Assembly: GCA_033980235.1 (NCBI GenBank)
Contig: CM067062.1
Span: forward strand, 15,713,801-15,777,800
Direction: 5' to 3'
From: Diadema setosum
Taxonomy: Eukaryota > Echinodermata > Echinoidea > Diadematoida > Diadematidae
DNA length: 64,000 nucleotides
Position 1 is the first letter of the stretch, and each line of letters begins with the position of its first letter. This document shows, piece by piece, positions 10,656 to 22,400 of this stretch. The notes beneath the pieces were generated by a model, which was given only the letters and a program-made list of their open reading frames with translations, did no database searches and was not told where the DNA came from. A program made the position numbers and the translations under genes.

Positions 10656-12238
10656 GGGTGCGTTTCGATGAGAATGTGATTTCTCCATGGACAAAAGTGG
10701 AATTACTCCATTGAAAAAAAAAAGTAAAAGAGAAGAAGTATTTTGTTTTGTCATCTTGTGGGGTTCAAAACCCGCATATGTGCAACCTTACGTCTCTGGC
10801 GCCAGAGACGGCACCTTTAACCTCTCAGCTATACATCTCGACGAGAAAAGCAAGTAGAACGTAAGCTTACATGTGAAAGATAAATCAGGAATCATTCCGT
10901 CCATATTTGATTCTCATTTTCAGTTTTAAGCTGCAAATTTATCAACCTGATGAGGAGATTTGAAAAAATAAAATGCATGATTACTGCAGCTTATTGTCTC
11001 AGCTACAACATACTTAAGTTTCAGAAGAAATGGAGCAATATCAGCTGAGGTAAAGGTGCTAGAATGTTACCAAGTCAATGCATTGTTGTGAAAAAAATCA
11101 CCTCCCATAGACATAACATAAACTTGGCCGATTTTGAGTCTTTGCATTAAATCACAATTTCCAGTACAGGTCTAGAGCTAGAGGGCGCCTCTCCGACTAC
11201 CTACGTTGTACGTTGTAGTATACGAGAGTGAATGCCATTCAAATAACATGCAGATGAGGAGTGAAGCAATAAGGACGTTTACAGACCTGATTTCAGCCAC
11301 AGATTTCGGTGAGTTTTTGATGTAATTAAACAAAAAATCGCATACCGATTATTGAATGATTATCATAGATTACGATAATTCCTTTTATTTTAGTTTTCCA
11401 CGATTAATAAAGATATTCATGAAGGAGTCGCACAACCACACTGAAAAATGACAACGTCTGCGAAGGAATAGAGGTGCAGCCGCTGTCGCTACAGCGGCTG
11501 CGTGTAGTAGCTAGGGGGAAATAAACAAAGACATGCAAACACAATAGGTTTGCTCCTAACAAGGGCAGGAGTTCATTGACATTGTGATAGCAATGTTTAA
11601 TTATTAATAGTTGCACTTTTTAGTTTAACAACATTCAACAAGATTCACTACATCATGACATTACAACAACTTGCACGTACACGTTGTTTAAACACAAAAC
11701 ACTTTTAGTTTTGGTAATAGACCCGGCCCAGGGCTTCATTGAAATGATGGAAATGAAACAGCCCTCTAAAACTAGCCTCTGGCCTGCTCACTACACTAGG
11801 CCACAGCCTATAATGTCTAGTCTAGAATGAATCTAGACTAATCGGCTCGGCAAGTAGACAGACACCTATCCTCAGTTTACGTTATGCGTCAGTAGCAGGC
11901 AAGGGTATCGTAGCCTTAAAAAAATCGGTCTAATCCCGGGGCTCTCCCACAGACTCTGCTCTGTGGGTGGGCTCTCCTTGTAAACTTTACACAGTCATAC
12001 TTCGCGTTCGGGCTGTTTCGCAGTTACCTTCGGTCCCACATATTACTTTACGTGTCTCTTTGACTTTGGCTATGATTACTTCGTATTTGATATTTGAAAC
12101 ATGTGTATATCTTGTACTTACGTCACGATCCTTGAAATGAATGGCCTTCAGAACAATCGAAACATTTCTCGCATTATCTACCCGCAGAGAAAACACATTT
12201 TGATCATCATCGTCACTTTGCTGAGTCGATAATGACAT
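5148..12238 (-). CDS. RAD1: RAD1, checkpoint clamp subunit (5' part, exons 1-2)
   Basis: RAD1 is the PCNA-like subunit of the nuclear 9-1-1 (RAD9-RAD1-HUS1) ring loaded at damaged DNA to activate ATR. Two coding exons are visible: 12122-12238 and 5148-5303. The N-terminus MSLSTQQSDDDDQ...NARNVSIVLKAIHF corresponds closely to vertebrate RAD1 (MPLLTQQ...DNVRNLSTILKAIHF). Exon 2 gives NGLKVTVEDAKCVQANAFIQ, matching the family's NGIKVTVENAKCVQANAFIQ. Together they cover the first 91 residues of a protein normally about 280 long. Both junctions are GT-AG and in phase 0. Later exons are not in the window: they must lie left of position 1, beyond the DIRS element at 1-4815. The ATG at 12236-12238 is chosen because it aligns with the family start. 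Confidence 0.92.
5587..5951. mobile_element. Palindromic TTAA-flanked MITE
   Basis: The whole 365-bp segment is a near-perfect inverted repeat: TTAAAGGGGAAGGC at the left is mirrored by GCCTTCCCCTTTAA at the right, with arms of about 170 bp around a short loop near 5755-5783. Both strands therefore encode almost the same fortuitous peptide. TTAA borders suggest mobilisation by a piggyBac-like or other TTAA-specific transposase. Confidence 0.85.
6107..8503 (+). repeat. Dispersed GTAACTGACGTTAC motif array
   Basis: The 15-mer GGTAACTGACGTTAC occurs at 6107-6121, 6284-6298, 6479-6493, 8287-8301, 8322-8336 and 8489-8503. AGTAACTGACGTTAC is at 6704-6718, and a one-base variant GTAACTGGCGTTAC directly abuts the third copy at 6494-6507. 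Each motif is a 5-bp inverted repeat (GTAAC/GTTAC) around TGAC. All eight have the same orientation, and sequence between them is not obviously repeated. Degenerate versions are at 8592-8600 and 9577-9590. Function unknown; TGACGT resembles a CRE/ATF half-site. Confidence 0.85.
8910..8986. repeat. (TG)n microsatellite
   Basis: Interrupted TG dinucleotide run, about 75 bp. Confidence 0.95.
10622..10648. repeat. (TG)n microsatellite
   Basis: About thirteen TG units in RAD1 intron 1. Confidence 0.95.
10750..10842 (-). ncRNA. tRNA-like pseudogene or tRNA-derived SINE head
   Basis: On the minus strand, TAGCTGAGAGGTTAAAG resembles the A box and D-arm of type II (Leu/Ser) tRNAs, and GGGTTTTGAACCCC resembles the T-arm and B box. 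Between them is a perfect 20-bp palindrome, CGTCTCTGGCGCCAGAGACG (10791-10810), where an anticodon stem would be. The 3' part (CCACAAGATGACA) resembles a tRNA-Leu acceptor end, but the 5' and 3' acceptor arms pair poorly and the anticodon loop has the wrong geometry. A working tRNA is unlikely; a decayed tRNA or SINE promoter is more likely. Confidence 0.35.
12122..12238 (-). CDS. RAD1: RAD1 coding exon 1
   Basis: 39 codons from ATG to a GTAAGT donor, ending KAIHFKDRD. Contains the conserved TQQ and ILKAIHF-like segments of the first PCNA-fold strand-helix. Phase 0. Confidence 0.92.
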
Positions 12239-13384
12239 TGTCACTTTCTTGCTTGGGATAGGTTGTCTCGTCTATGTGAAATGCGAACTCGGATTATTCA
12301 AGCTTGCCGCAATATTTCTAGATGTCGCCCTCTATAGCTCAGAATCATACAGTTCATATAATGTACAGTAATTTATACTTGTTTGTTTTGTTGTTGTTTT
12401 TTTAGCGCTGCCACTACTTACGAAGTTAGTGCTGCACCCGTTTTCAGGTTCACTGAAGCAACGAAATTTGGTCCTATTAATGAGCATAATTTAGTATTCA
12501 CAGTCTCAAGGTGGGGTTGCAAGTTTTGCAAATTTTGACCTTGCATCAATAACAGCTGACTTAACACACTTTTATGAAATCAACATTCTCCACCTCAGCA
12601 AATTCTGGTTTTGTGATACAAATTTGAAAAGATCTATGAGGAGCTCAAGATATTTAAATTCCATGACACTTTCATGTGTATAGGATAGCTGTACCTGCCC
12701 ACTATGTGTAGGCCCTATGTGCCAAACACAAAGAACCAAAGACAGTTTAGTGTTTACAGAAGAGTAAATCACAGATAAATGGAAGTGAAAAGCTTGTTAT
12801 CATTGATGATAAACTACAGTTTTACAGATGACAATTTGCAGCATGCACTCCATTATGATACACCCTGGAAAATTAAGTAAAGGCCAAAATTGTGACAACT
12901 GCTTCGTCTTCATAAACACAAATTATTTTAAACCAATCACTAAATTTGTTTGATATTCACGTGTGTGTGTGTGGGATACTGCAATCATGAAGTACGCCAT
13001 TCACAACAGTATTCCGACAGTGATTCCATAATATACCACTCTACTTAAAAGGCCTGCAGTGTTTCCCACGACACCTATAATCTCTCCGCTCCGATTGCCT
13101 TATCCAAATATCAGAAAAGTTACTAATAAAATTTTGTATATATTGTATTCCTTTTCGAGCTGTCCGATACCCGATTCTTCCCATTCTACTTAATGAAAAT
13201 GATTTGATGTTCCAATGGTTGTCTAAATATAGTGTATACAGGGCTAGCTGCCAACTCTCACGCATTGAGCGGGAGACTCACGCATTTTGGTCCTTCCTCA
13301 CTCACAACTTTATTTCATTTGCATGCATTTCTATTGATCTCACTCATTTTGACTCCTAAATTATAGCATTGGCCTATGCAGATC

Positions 13385-13633
13385 GGGGGGGGGGGGGGGG
13401 GGGGGAGGGCGCACAGGGTGCGAATGCCCCTCTCTGGATTTGTTTTTGTTAAAACATAAAAAATATTTTTAAAAATGGAGGGGGCATGTGCCCCCCCCCC
13501 CCCCCCCCCAATTTGAAAAGGCACCCCCTTTATGGTATTCATGGATCCACATCCCTGGGCAACAGCAAGCTACAATGACATACACACACACACACACACA
13601 TACACGCACAACAACGCACACACACACACACAC
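13385..13633. repeat. Poly-G, poly-C and (CA)n tracts
   Basis: A 21-base G run (13385-13405), a 19-base C run (13491-13509) and an imperfect CA repeat (13580-13633) lie within 250 bp. The G and C runs face each other and could pair. Confidence 0.9.
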
Positions 13634-15745
13634 GTTTCATCGTACTTTTGTATTACTTAGTTCCCTCGCTTTTGTGGGCTAATACCTTTAATAACTGGAT
13701 ATTCAGCCATGCAGTCACTTAATTGCAGATAAAAACAACAAAAAACAAAAAGCAAAAACAAAACAGATGACCAAACACTGAACACGCAGACTGAAAAAGA
13801 ACTCCCCCATACACACACAAACACAATGTATTCATAATCCCGCACACACCTGAATGCAAATTCATATCTCTATGCAGATGATGTGGTATATAATTATCTT
13901 TCTCAACATGGATGTAATCCAACACAAAGCCTCTTAAGAAAGTGAAACATTTTATTAGGAATGTTTTGCACTGTTAAATGTACAATTTACAAGAAGTAAC
14001 AATGCAGTTTCCTTCTCGTAATACAAAGCACATGGTACACTATATCTATAATTTGAGTAATGTGTGCATGTGTGGGTTTGTTTGACTTGTGGCCAAATAC
14101 TTTGTGCGTCTTAATGAAAAGTATAAATTTATGTGTATCACGTCGTCACTCATTCTCCAGTACCGTACACATATCAGAAGATATCATTTTTAAAGACTCT
14201 TTCTTCCCTTCCAGGTGCTCAGTTAAAAACAACAACAATAACCCACAAATATTGCAGTGTGGTTATCTTTTCCATTTGCAGTAATTGTTCACAAACTGCT
14301 GTGGTCATAGGGAACTATGCCACTATACACTATGTGTATTGAAACTTGAAAAGTGGGCATATTTTCACTTGAGTAGCAAATTTTTTCTGAATTTCTGTTG
14401 AAACAGGTTTGATAAAGCATCTGTGAAACTACAGTGCACTCTCCTAATAATGAGCATGGTTATAACAAAATTTGTTTCAAATAAAGTAAATATTCACATC
14501 TCCAAATTACTATCTTATATAATCTATTTCTCCATTCAGACAAAATTTTGAAAAGAAAGAAAACTACCAGTCCTCAGGACTTTGTTAGGAGAGGATTCAC
14601 CTGTACCATGAAAAGTGAAGTCACTGTGAATGTAACTTAGCAGTTTCCATTCATTAATCAGTGATAATCCATTCATGTACACTGCCTTATCTGAAAGAGC
14701 TCATGATTCTTTAAAGAATAAAAGAAGAAAGGGTACTGAAACTCCACAATATCTCAGAAAATGAAGCATGTATGCGTGTGTGTGTGTGTGGTTTTTTTTC
14801 TGCTTTTTTCCCCCCTAATCATGTTAAACCGTTCCACACGGGAACCTGGTTTCCTGTGTTTTCAGTCCATGGGAATTTCAGAATTCAGTATGGAACAAGT
14901 TAATACACTCTTCATACTACATTGCAAGTAGGTAATAGGATATTAATGTGTCTATGTGTGTGTATGTGTACTTCCATTAGCAAGACACACTGCATAATCA
15001 TTGTGAGACAGTGTTTCAGTAGATGAGGAAGTACTCTGTCTCAACGAGAGTACTTATCTCAAAAGTATAGCTGCACATGTGAAATTCAAGTATCTGAATA
15101 AGAAGTTCCTAGATTTTTTTTTTCCCTTCCACACTTTCCAAAACAGATACCTTAATTACGTCTACTCTACTCCTTCCTTCTCAATCAAGAAATATTTTGG
15201 TGAAACTCTTAGTAAGAGACTACAAGCCTTGGGAACTTAACAACCACATACTCATGTGCAGTGCAAACATCATGTACACATAGACTCAGCCACAAGGTGA
15301 CACACCAATACACATTTACAAAATAGGAAACATACAAACCAACCAAGCAGTAGGAATCTCTTGCCAAAGTCATTAGACAAATACCACGAGAGAGACACAC
15401 ATTGTAGTAAAAATTCTATGAGACGTCCCAAAATATACATAAACAAACCATCAGGGTACAATTAAATCCCACGAGGCTGCAAGGTATAAACAGATGGTGT
15501 CGATGCTTCCAAAGACACTATGCTGACTCGACACAAATACCCACACTTGCATACACAATGCAATGACATCACTTTCACAATGACTAAGACAAAAAAATTG
15601 ATTGTGAAATAGGCAGCTAAGGGAACGTGACGATTATTCTGCTAATACCTCACAATGAAGTACTTTACCTACACTACAACAGTAAATGAACTGCAGTCAC
15701 CAAACCTGATCTTAAGACTTGCCGAATAAGCTTTCATGTTTCCAT

Positions 15746-16052
15746 GGCCCCGTTTAATAAAGCTGTTCATAAAGTTATGCATGACTTACGAACGACTGGA
15801 ATATAAAGTGTCAAAATGTGTGCAATTTTTTTTTTCTTACGTTTTAACAAAGTATGACTGCATGTGAATATTTCATCTATGTTGGGGCAAAAATACACTT
15901 TCAAATAAAAATGTGCATTAACATGTAAGAATAATCATTATCACCTGCAAATTTCAAATTAACAATAATTAGGAAACCCACTTGGCTTGCCATATTCAAG
16001 TCATTCGTAAAGTCGTGCATAACTTTATAAACAGCTTTATGAAACAGGGCCC
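15746..16052. mobile_element. MITE with GGCCCYGTTT termini
   Basis: The left end GGCCCCGTTTAATAAAGCTG is mirrored at the right by CAGCTTTATGAAACAGGGCC, and the inverted match runs about 50 bp inward. The centre is AT-rich and non-coding. A target-site duplication is not clear. Confidence 0.75.
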
Positions 16053-16933
16053 AGGTGATCCCAGCACAATGGAAACAAGGTCATATTATTGAGCTAACAC
16101 AAAGGCAGAACAGGGTAAATGATATTTTAGCAACATAAAAACAGATACAAATGTACATGTATTATATAAAGTGACAATTTTAAATCTCTACTCTTGCGAC
16201 CTTTGTCATCATTCAGGGAATAAACCTGGTTCTTGCTGCAGAGCAATGCACGATGTTTAGTGGCTATTGAATGAAACTGAAGGACTCCATGCAGAGATCA
16301 TGAATCAAAATATGTAAAAAACAGAACACAAGTGTTTGTTACACTTGTACACATTACTTGGAGCAGCACAACTTAACAGTGAATTTGGCAATATAACATA
16401 CAAACAAACACAAGTGGCACATTGTGTTTCCTCAAGGGAGACAGATGTAGTTCAAGTAACTACTGGGGCTGGGACAGTGACCAAGGGACATAATATGGGT
16501 GACCAGGGAGGTGGACCTTTTAACCTCCCTAGTGTAACTGATGACATATCAAATCCCCATTTCAATCAACTCCAAACTCTTTTAAATTCATCTTTGTGTT
16601 TCTGCATTCATTTGCCTTCTACAATACGACAGAGCAGCAAATCCGCTTGGCCTCTTGCACACCAAAGGTGCTAGTACTCTTGATTAGTCAGTTTGGACAT
16701 TCACTTTGCACATAACCAGAAAACAGTCATTTTTATGAACAGGCATGCTGGTTTTATAAATTCACTGAGACAAGCATCCGTGAAGTAATGGATCATTCAT
16801 CTCATCTTCACAAATGGCACTTGCCAGCACATCCACCTGACAGCAAGCCTGGTTTTTGGTTTGTTAATTGACGGACCATTCTGGTCACCTGGTCCAATCT
16901 AGATATTGTAGCACAAAGCAAAACAAAGAGGTC

Positions 16934-17183
16934 TAAATAAAAGGCGAGTCCCACTTTTTATTAGGACTACATTTGTTTTACTTTGTTTCTTGATATCTCA
17001 GCCATTTTAAAACCGACTTTCATTAAATGAACTTTTAATTTCTCTTCAAATTGTATGCCCTTTAATATTTGAAATATTTAGTGGTTTCTAATTATCTCAC
17101 AAAAAACCCAAAAAAATAATAATAATAAAATAAAAAAATAAAACCTGAATCCCCATCTCAACCACAACAATACCATCCCTTTG
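16934..17183. mobile_element. 3' half of a TTAAAGGGATGG-family MITE
   Basis: Shares the order of segments seen in the full copies at 25084-25497 and 50896-51285: AAAAGGCGAGTCCC, then a ...TATCTCAGCCATTT block, then TACCATCCCTTT. The left half and left TTAA are missing, so this is a truncated copy. Confidence 0.7.
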
Positions 17184-18506
17184 TTTCAGGAAATCTGAAA
17201 ATCCCTGCCAAAAGTTAAAAGAGTTTATATCTATTCTCTTTCCGTGCTATAATCACAAAGAGTGAGAAGTGTATGTCCAGAAATGCTTACCTTCAAGGTC
17301 CTTTTTCTTAAAGAATAACTTTCCAAGATGTTGAATTATCTGTCATTTACAGAGTCTTTCAAAGGGTTAAGAACAACAGCTTTGATGTGCTATCATAACA
17401 TTTGAAGGCTACCACTCGCTTCTTCTACAAGCTGCCCAATACTGAAAATCTTGCCTTTGGATTCTATGTTGGCTTGGTATAAAATGCGAGGTAACACATA
17501 ATATAGCAGCAATAAATGCTGGGGGAAATCAAACACTGTACATTTTTGTTGATCAACACATTTGCATAGGGATAGGACATTCATTTGACTAAATAGCAAA
17601 ACGATTGTTTGTTGCTTTGTTTGTTTGCTATTGTTTCTTTTTTTGGGGGGGGGGGATGGTGGTCAAACTTAGCATAATTGTTACAACTCTTCCATGGGAA
17701 AACAAATATCCATGTAGGGCCTACCCTGTGATAATGACATTGTATTACTGTTATTATGATAATGATAACCACATACACTTTTTAGGGAACATCACCCATT
17801 CTCGTAAGTCCAATATCTATACTGTAACTATGGCTGCAAATTTTGGATACAAACAGCAGCCTGGAAATCTGCAGATGAAGTCCAAATCGAGTTATCTATT
17901 ACAGTCTTCTCAGCTTAGTGTAATATCTGTATGATAATCTACAATTGGTCTCTGAAATGTCCATTGCTTCAAACCATTAGAAGCTGCATCCACTGTGAAC
18001 ATATTTCATGAGCTTTGCTAACATTTACATTCAAAGTTGATAATCATGCTCGGTCAGAAAATATTTCAGATACCACTCTGAACTGTCTGCGACATTTTTG
18101 GCCTAAAAAGCACTGTACACACAAAAATATGCATAGGTGGGACTTACTCAAATAACATTTGAACAGAGATTATGCCTGAAGGTGCATGAGGTTTGCCAGC
18201 ATCCCTACTGACTTTGTGTATCTACCCGCCTTTTCTTGTTAGATGCACTACTCTAAAAGCTGTTATTTTCACACATGTGGAGGTTACAGACATTTTAACA
18301 AAATGTTGTTTTTGCGATTTGATACCAAGGCTATCCTAAGTGCACTAATGCCTGTTCATAAATCTTATTTGATCAAGATCAGGTGGCAAAATTTGTGTGT
18401 GTTGCTAAATGTGCAGCCCGAAAGTGATTTGCAAAATTTGCAAAAATTAAACCCTTCTGAAAATAGCAGCTTTTACAGTATATTATTCATGATTGTATAA
18501 ACTCTA

Positions 18507-18684
18507 TGGCCTGTATTCACTAAGGTGGCTTAAATTAAAATGATGGTGTAAAGTCTGCAGTCATGCAGGTATCAATCATGTATGGTCATTATGTTAGCAT
18601 ACGCAATCTTTCACACACATTTGTGCACATTAAATTTGCACAAACCACAGAGTAAATCTAAACTACTTTTGTGAATACAAGCCT
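18507..18684. mobile_element. Short inverted-repeat element
   Basis: GGCCTGTATTCACTAAGGTGG at the left is matched imperfectly in reverse complement by TTTTGTGAATACAAGCC at the right. It is 178 bp, non-coding, and probably an old MITE. Confidence 0.5.
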
Positions 18685-19212
18685 ATTATTCTGAAATGGA
18701 CATCATGACTCTTTCTTTAAAAAACCACACACACACAAAAGAAGATCCATTACATAAATCCAGGGACATTTCAGTCATGTATTGTATGCATATTGCTACA
18801 CTACTACCTAATGTTAACCTTGCCCCTTTGAAGAGATGAAGGTGTACCAGACACTTTTAAGTTTGATGACTCTAGCAAACTGCCATTTCTGGTGCAAAGA
18901 TATGCCTGTACCCTAGTTTGCAAAGCAAATCAAAATGCATGTTCTCCTTTCTAGAGTCCTAGGAAGTAGGAGACTGAACAAGAACCAAATACAATTAGCA
19001 GCGATGCTTTTTCCTCTATCTAAACATATGACACAAAGAAAATCAACCCACCACAAGAAGAAATGTAATAGCAAAAAATTAAGCGTACATTACCCTATAA
19101 AATGCACACCCAAGTTGATAATACTTGTACCATTCTCCATTCTTTTCTATTTTTTTTTCAACAGTTAAAATTGCAGATTTTTAGATTTTCAAATGAAAGG
19201 TGATGGTATGTA

Positions 19213-19445
19213 TTATAATCTACACAGACAAAACAATGTTGGGATGAATATTGCTATGGTTATTAGTACTGGGAATAAAAAGCTGGTTTCGTCAGCAGCG
19301 TACGGATCGACAGCCTTCGGTCCCGACTTCCAGCGGGTCTGCTTGGCTGGTTTTGCTACGTCCTCCTCATCCTTGTCCTCGTCGTCCTCCTCCGGCTCCT
19401 CATCGACGTCGTCGAGACCGGGGATTGCTGGTAACCTTGGCACGT
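19213..19445 (-). CDS. MLEC: Malectin coding exon 4
   Basis: Starts at a TTCAG acceptor with [13 protein letters not shown], then the acidic linker, a Lys/Arg-rich stretch, the [12 protein letters not shown] motif and the membrane anchor to the stop. The cytosolic tail is only a few residues. No polyadenylation signal could be assigned with confidence. Confidence 0.95.
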
Positions 19446-22400
19446 CTGAAGGATCAAACATGCAAAAAGAGCTCAAAGATCAGTTTAGATCTATTCCAAA
19501 ATATATAAAGCATCAAATATGGCTATGTACAAGGAATTTTGGGAAGCAATATGGGCATAGTATTGAATGTCTGTACTGGCATAGTATTAGATGCTAACAA
19601 TTATCTTACAATATATCAAAATATGACTTTTTCTTCAAGCGAAGAATTTCTATCTTGAACTCTTAGGTCCAGTAAACTTGGATTAAATTCCTATACACCT
19701 AAGAGCATAAATACAACAAAATAAAGGTAATCATTTATCCTTGTAATGGATGATGGATGATGCAGTCAGAACATCTTCAAAGTTGGACGTAGATATGCTC
19801 CTAAAAAGTGCTTTTTGAATGAAAAGTGAACATACACTGTACTCTGTAAACTGGAGCACAAAGCATAAAAAAAACATATTTGAATAGATCAAATATTCTA
19901 TTTTTGTTTCTTTTTTGATGATATGTCATGTTTTGGGGGTAAAAGACAATTTCCAAATAAGATAACATATTTCTTGTTCATGAATGTACTTAGTAGAACA
20001 CACAACAAATTCAGACTTTTTGAGGAACTGTTGTTTTCCCTCAACATGACCACAGACTGCTGATCTTTAGGTTCCTGGTTCCACTAAACTGTGGCTGCGC
20101 TAATAGGCAAGGCATTTCATTCTCAATGCCTTCTCCATTGGAGGGGACTGAAAGGAACCAGGTTCTGTGGTGCTTACAATTAAATATTAACTCTCTAATG
20201 GCTTCCTCAGTGGCCATATGAAAGATACATGTACAGTACTCTCCGCTTAATCGGGTAACGCTTAATCGGGTACTCTGCTTAATCAGGTAAGAAATGCTCT
20301 GCCAGACAGACAATACCCGATTAAACGGAGACTACTGTAGTTATCCAACCTTGAAGTAAAACATTATATCTCACCGTCCACTGAGCCCTTGTACACGACG
20401 ATAGCATTCACTTTGGGGTTGTCCAGTTCTCCCTATATACACAAAAGTCAAGAAAATAACACTTCAGTAAAAAAAAAAAAAATAATTAAATAAATTAATA
20501 AATAACAAAGTATAAAAAAAAAAAACAGACAGGAATACATTTGTTGAAAGTAAACGATTAATAGATAACACATTATACTTAATATATATTTGTTGTAGTA
20601 TCATTTCACATCATTGTGACAGATTTGCCACAAATAGCATGTATAGGAATCTCTCCTTGGCAGGAGTATTCTTCAGACTCACTTTTGCACACTTCACTCT
20701 AACTGCAAAGGAAGAACACATAAAACTAATTAATTGCTATCTTTTTTAATGCAGAGCTTTCACCCATTAATTTTCATGACTTCACTCAAACTGAAAGGAG
20801 AACATATAAAACTAATTATGGCAATCTTTTGATGAAGGGCTTTCACTCACTAATGTTTATGACAACAATGTATGTTGTAGTAAAAATGTACATTTTGCTT
20901 GTTTGGAAAATATGCCTTTCCGACTGAGTGTTTTATACACTTGTAGGCTGTTGGTACACAGTGTACAACTTCTGAAGGTACAGATGTACCATCAGAAGTG
21001 GCAGAATCATATACTGTACAGTCGCTTCCCCTAAATATACAAGCATTTTTCAAACTGAGTAAAAAAGAAAACTTCATATGCTGATTATGATACTCATTAT
21101 TGGCAAGTCATGCAATAAATGTTGTTCCAAACACTTTCTGTGATGCTCATGGCATCTTTCTGGCAAGTTCAGAACACAAAGTATATCATTCCTTCTGTAT
21201 GACAACACACAATATATGGCCTTGATTCTGGTGGATTACCATCTCAGTGCAAGTCAATAATGTTACCCCATGCAGTGTGAGAAAACCTCAGTGAGCAGAG
21301 CCTGGTACTGCATTCGAGATAAATTTTGATGCATCTGTTCCCTTACACATGTATGCTTGGTGTACACAGGGTCATGTTACTGACCATGTGGTCTTCATGC
21401 TCTGAGGCAACTAAATTTATATTTGATCTGGCTGAGATACCAAGTCTGTTAACATTATCTACTTGGAATTAAGTTATCAACTCACTGTTTCTTTGAGACT
21501 TTGGTAATTATCCATGAGTATATAATCTTTACTAAGATAGCATTTTTTTTTTCAGGTATTGAAGCAATACCGATTTAAATTTGGTATTTTTATACGACTT
21601 AACCTACTGTATTTTCTTCTTTTGTTCGTTGACTGTAACTTCCATCATGTCTTTCAGAATAATTTCTGCTAGATAGATGACACAATTTAGTTCTCGTAGA
21701 TGTTTCTCTAGACTTATCTTTATTTGTTTGATTACTTTATAACCTTTGTAAGGTCTTCACAAGATTACAACAATGTCTCTTACACCATTGTGATACCAGG
21801 ATGAGGAGTGCATACAATACTTGGGGATACATTTTAAAAGATTTTGCAAGGCAGTGACAAATATCACTACAATATATCTTTTAATCAAAGTATAGTATTA
21901 CTGGTACACAACTCTCCACAACATGTTGTTACTATGAACCTGCTCTGCAATACACAGTGAGCCTTCAACAAAAATTACTACAAATGGGGATGAAAAACTT
22001 GGCAAAACATCGGTATGTCTATGGGCAACAAGCTGTCCTTTTCATATGGAACAAAAAATACTGACTAACCATGTCCACAAGAGGCAGAAACTCCACTCAG
22101 CCCAGCTCATTGCAAATGCATGTTGTAAGTTACGTATATGAAGCCATTGAATTTAATATTGCGGTGTGATACATACCAGACATGCCATGATTGCATACGG
22201 TACCATGATTCTAAACCCAGAACCTGGATCACCTCAATCATCTTGTATGACTTTGAGAAGGCCCTCCTGGGCTTCTACTCAGACTAATACATGCTGCTAT
22301 CTCATTGACAAAGTGTCGAGTGTCACACCACATCATCTCGTAATACATCCCACACTAATCACACTGACATGAAACTTTGTGTCACTACTGTAACATCCTG

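Larger units (their letters stand above)
5304..12121 (-). other. RAD1 intron 1 (6.8 kb)
   Basis: Holds, from low to high coordinate, a palindromic TTAA MITE (5587-5951), the GTAACTGACGTTAC motif clusters (6107-6718 and 8287-8503), a TG microsatellite (8910-8986), a second one (10622-10648) and a tRNA-like segment (10750-10842). The rest is AT-rich with no recognised exon. Confidence 0.7.
12239..19212. other. Intergenic region between RAD1 and malectin
   Basis: No convincing coding exon was found on either strand. It should include the RAD1 promoter and 5' UTR (immediately above 12238) and the malectin 3' UTR (immediately below 19213). It holds simple repeats at 13385-13633, a MITE at 15746-16052, a MITE half at 16934-17183 and a small inverted-repeat element at 18507-18684. 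Confidence 0.6.

Noticed and set aside
19193..19597. Ser-rich plus-strand ORF of 134 residues
   Set aside because: Antisense to malectin exon 4; the Ser runs are the complement of the acidic Asp/Glu linker codons.
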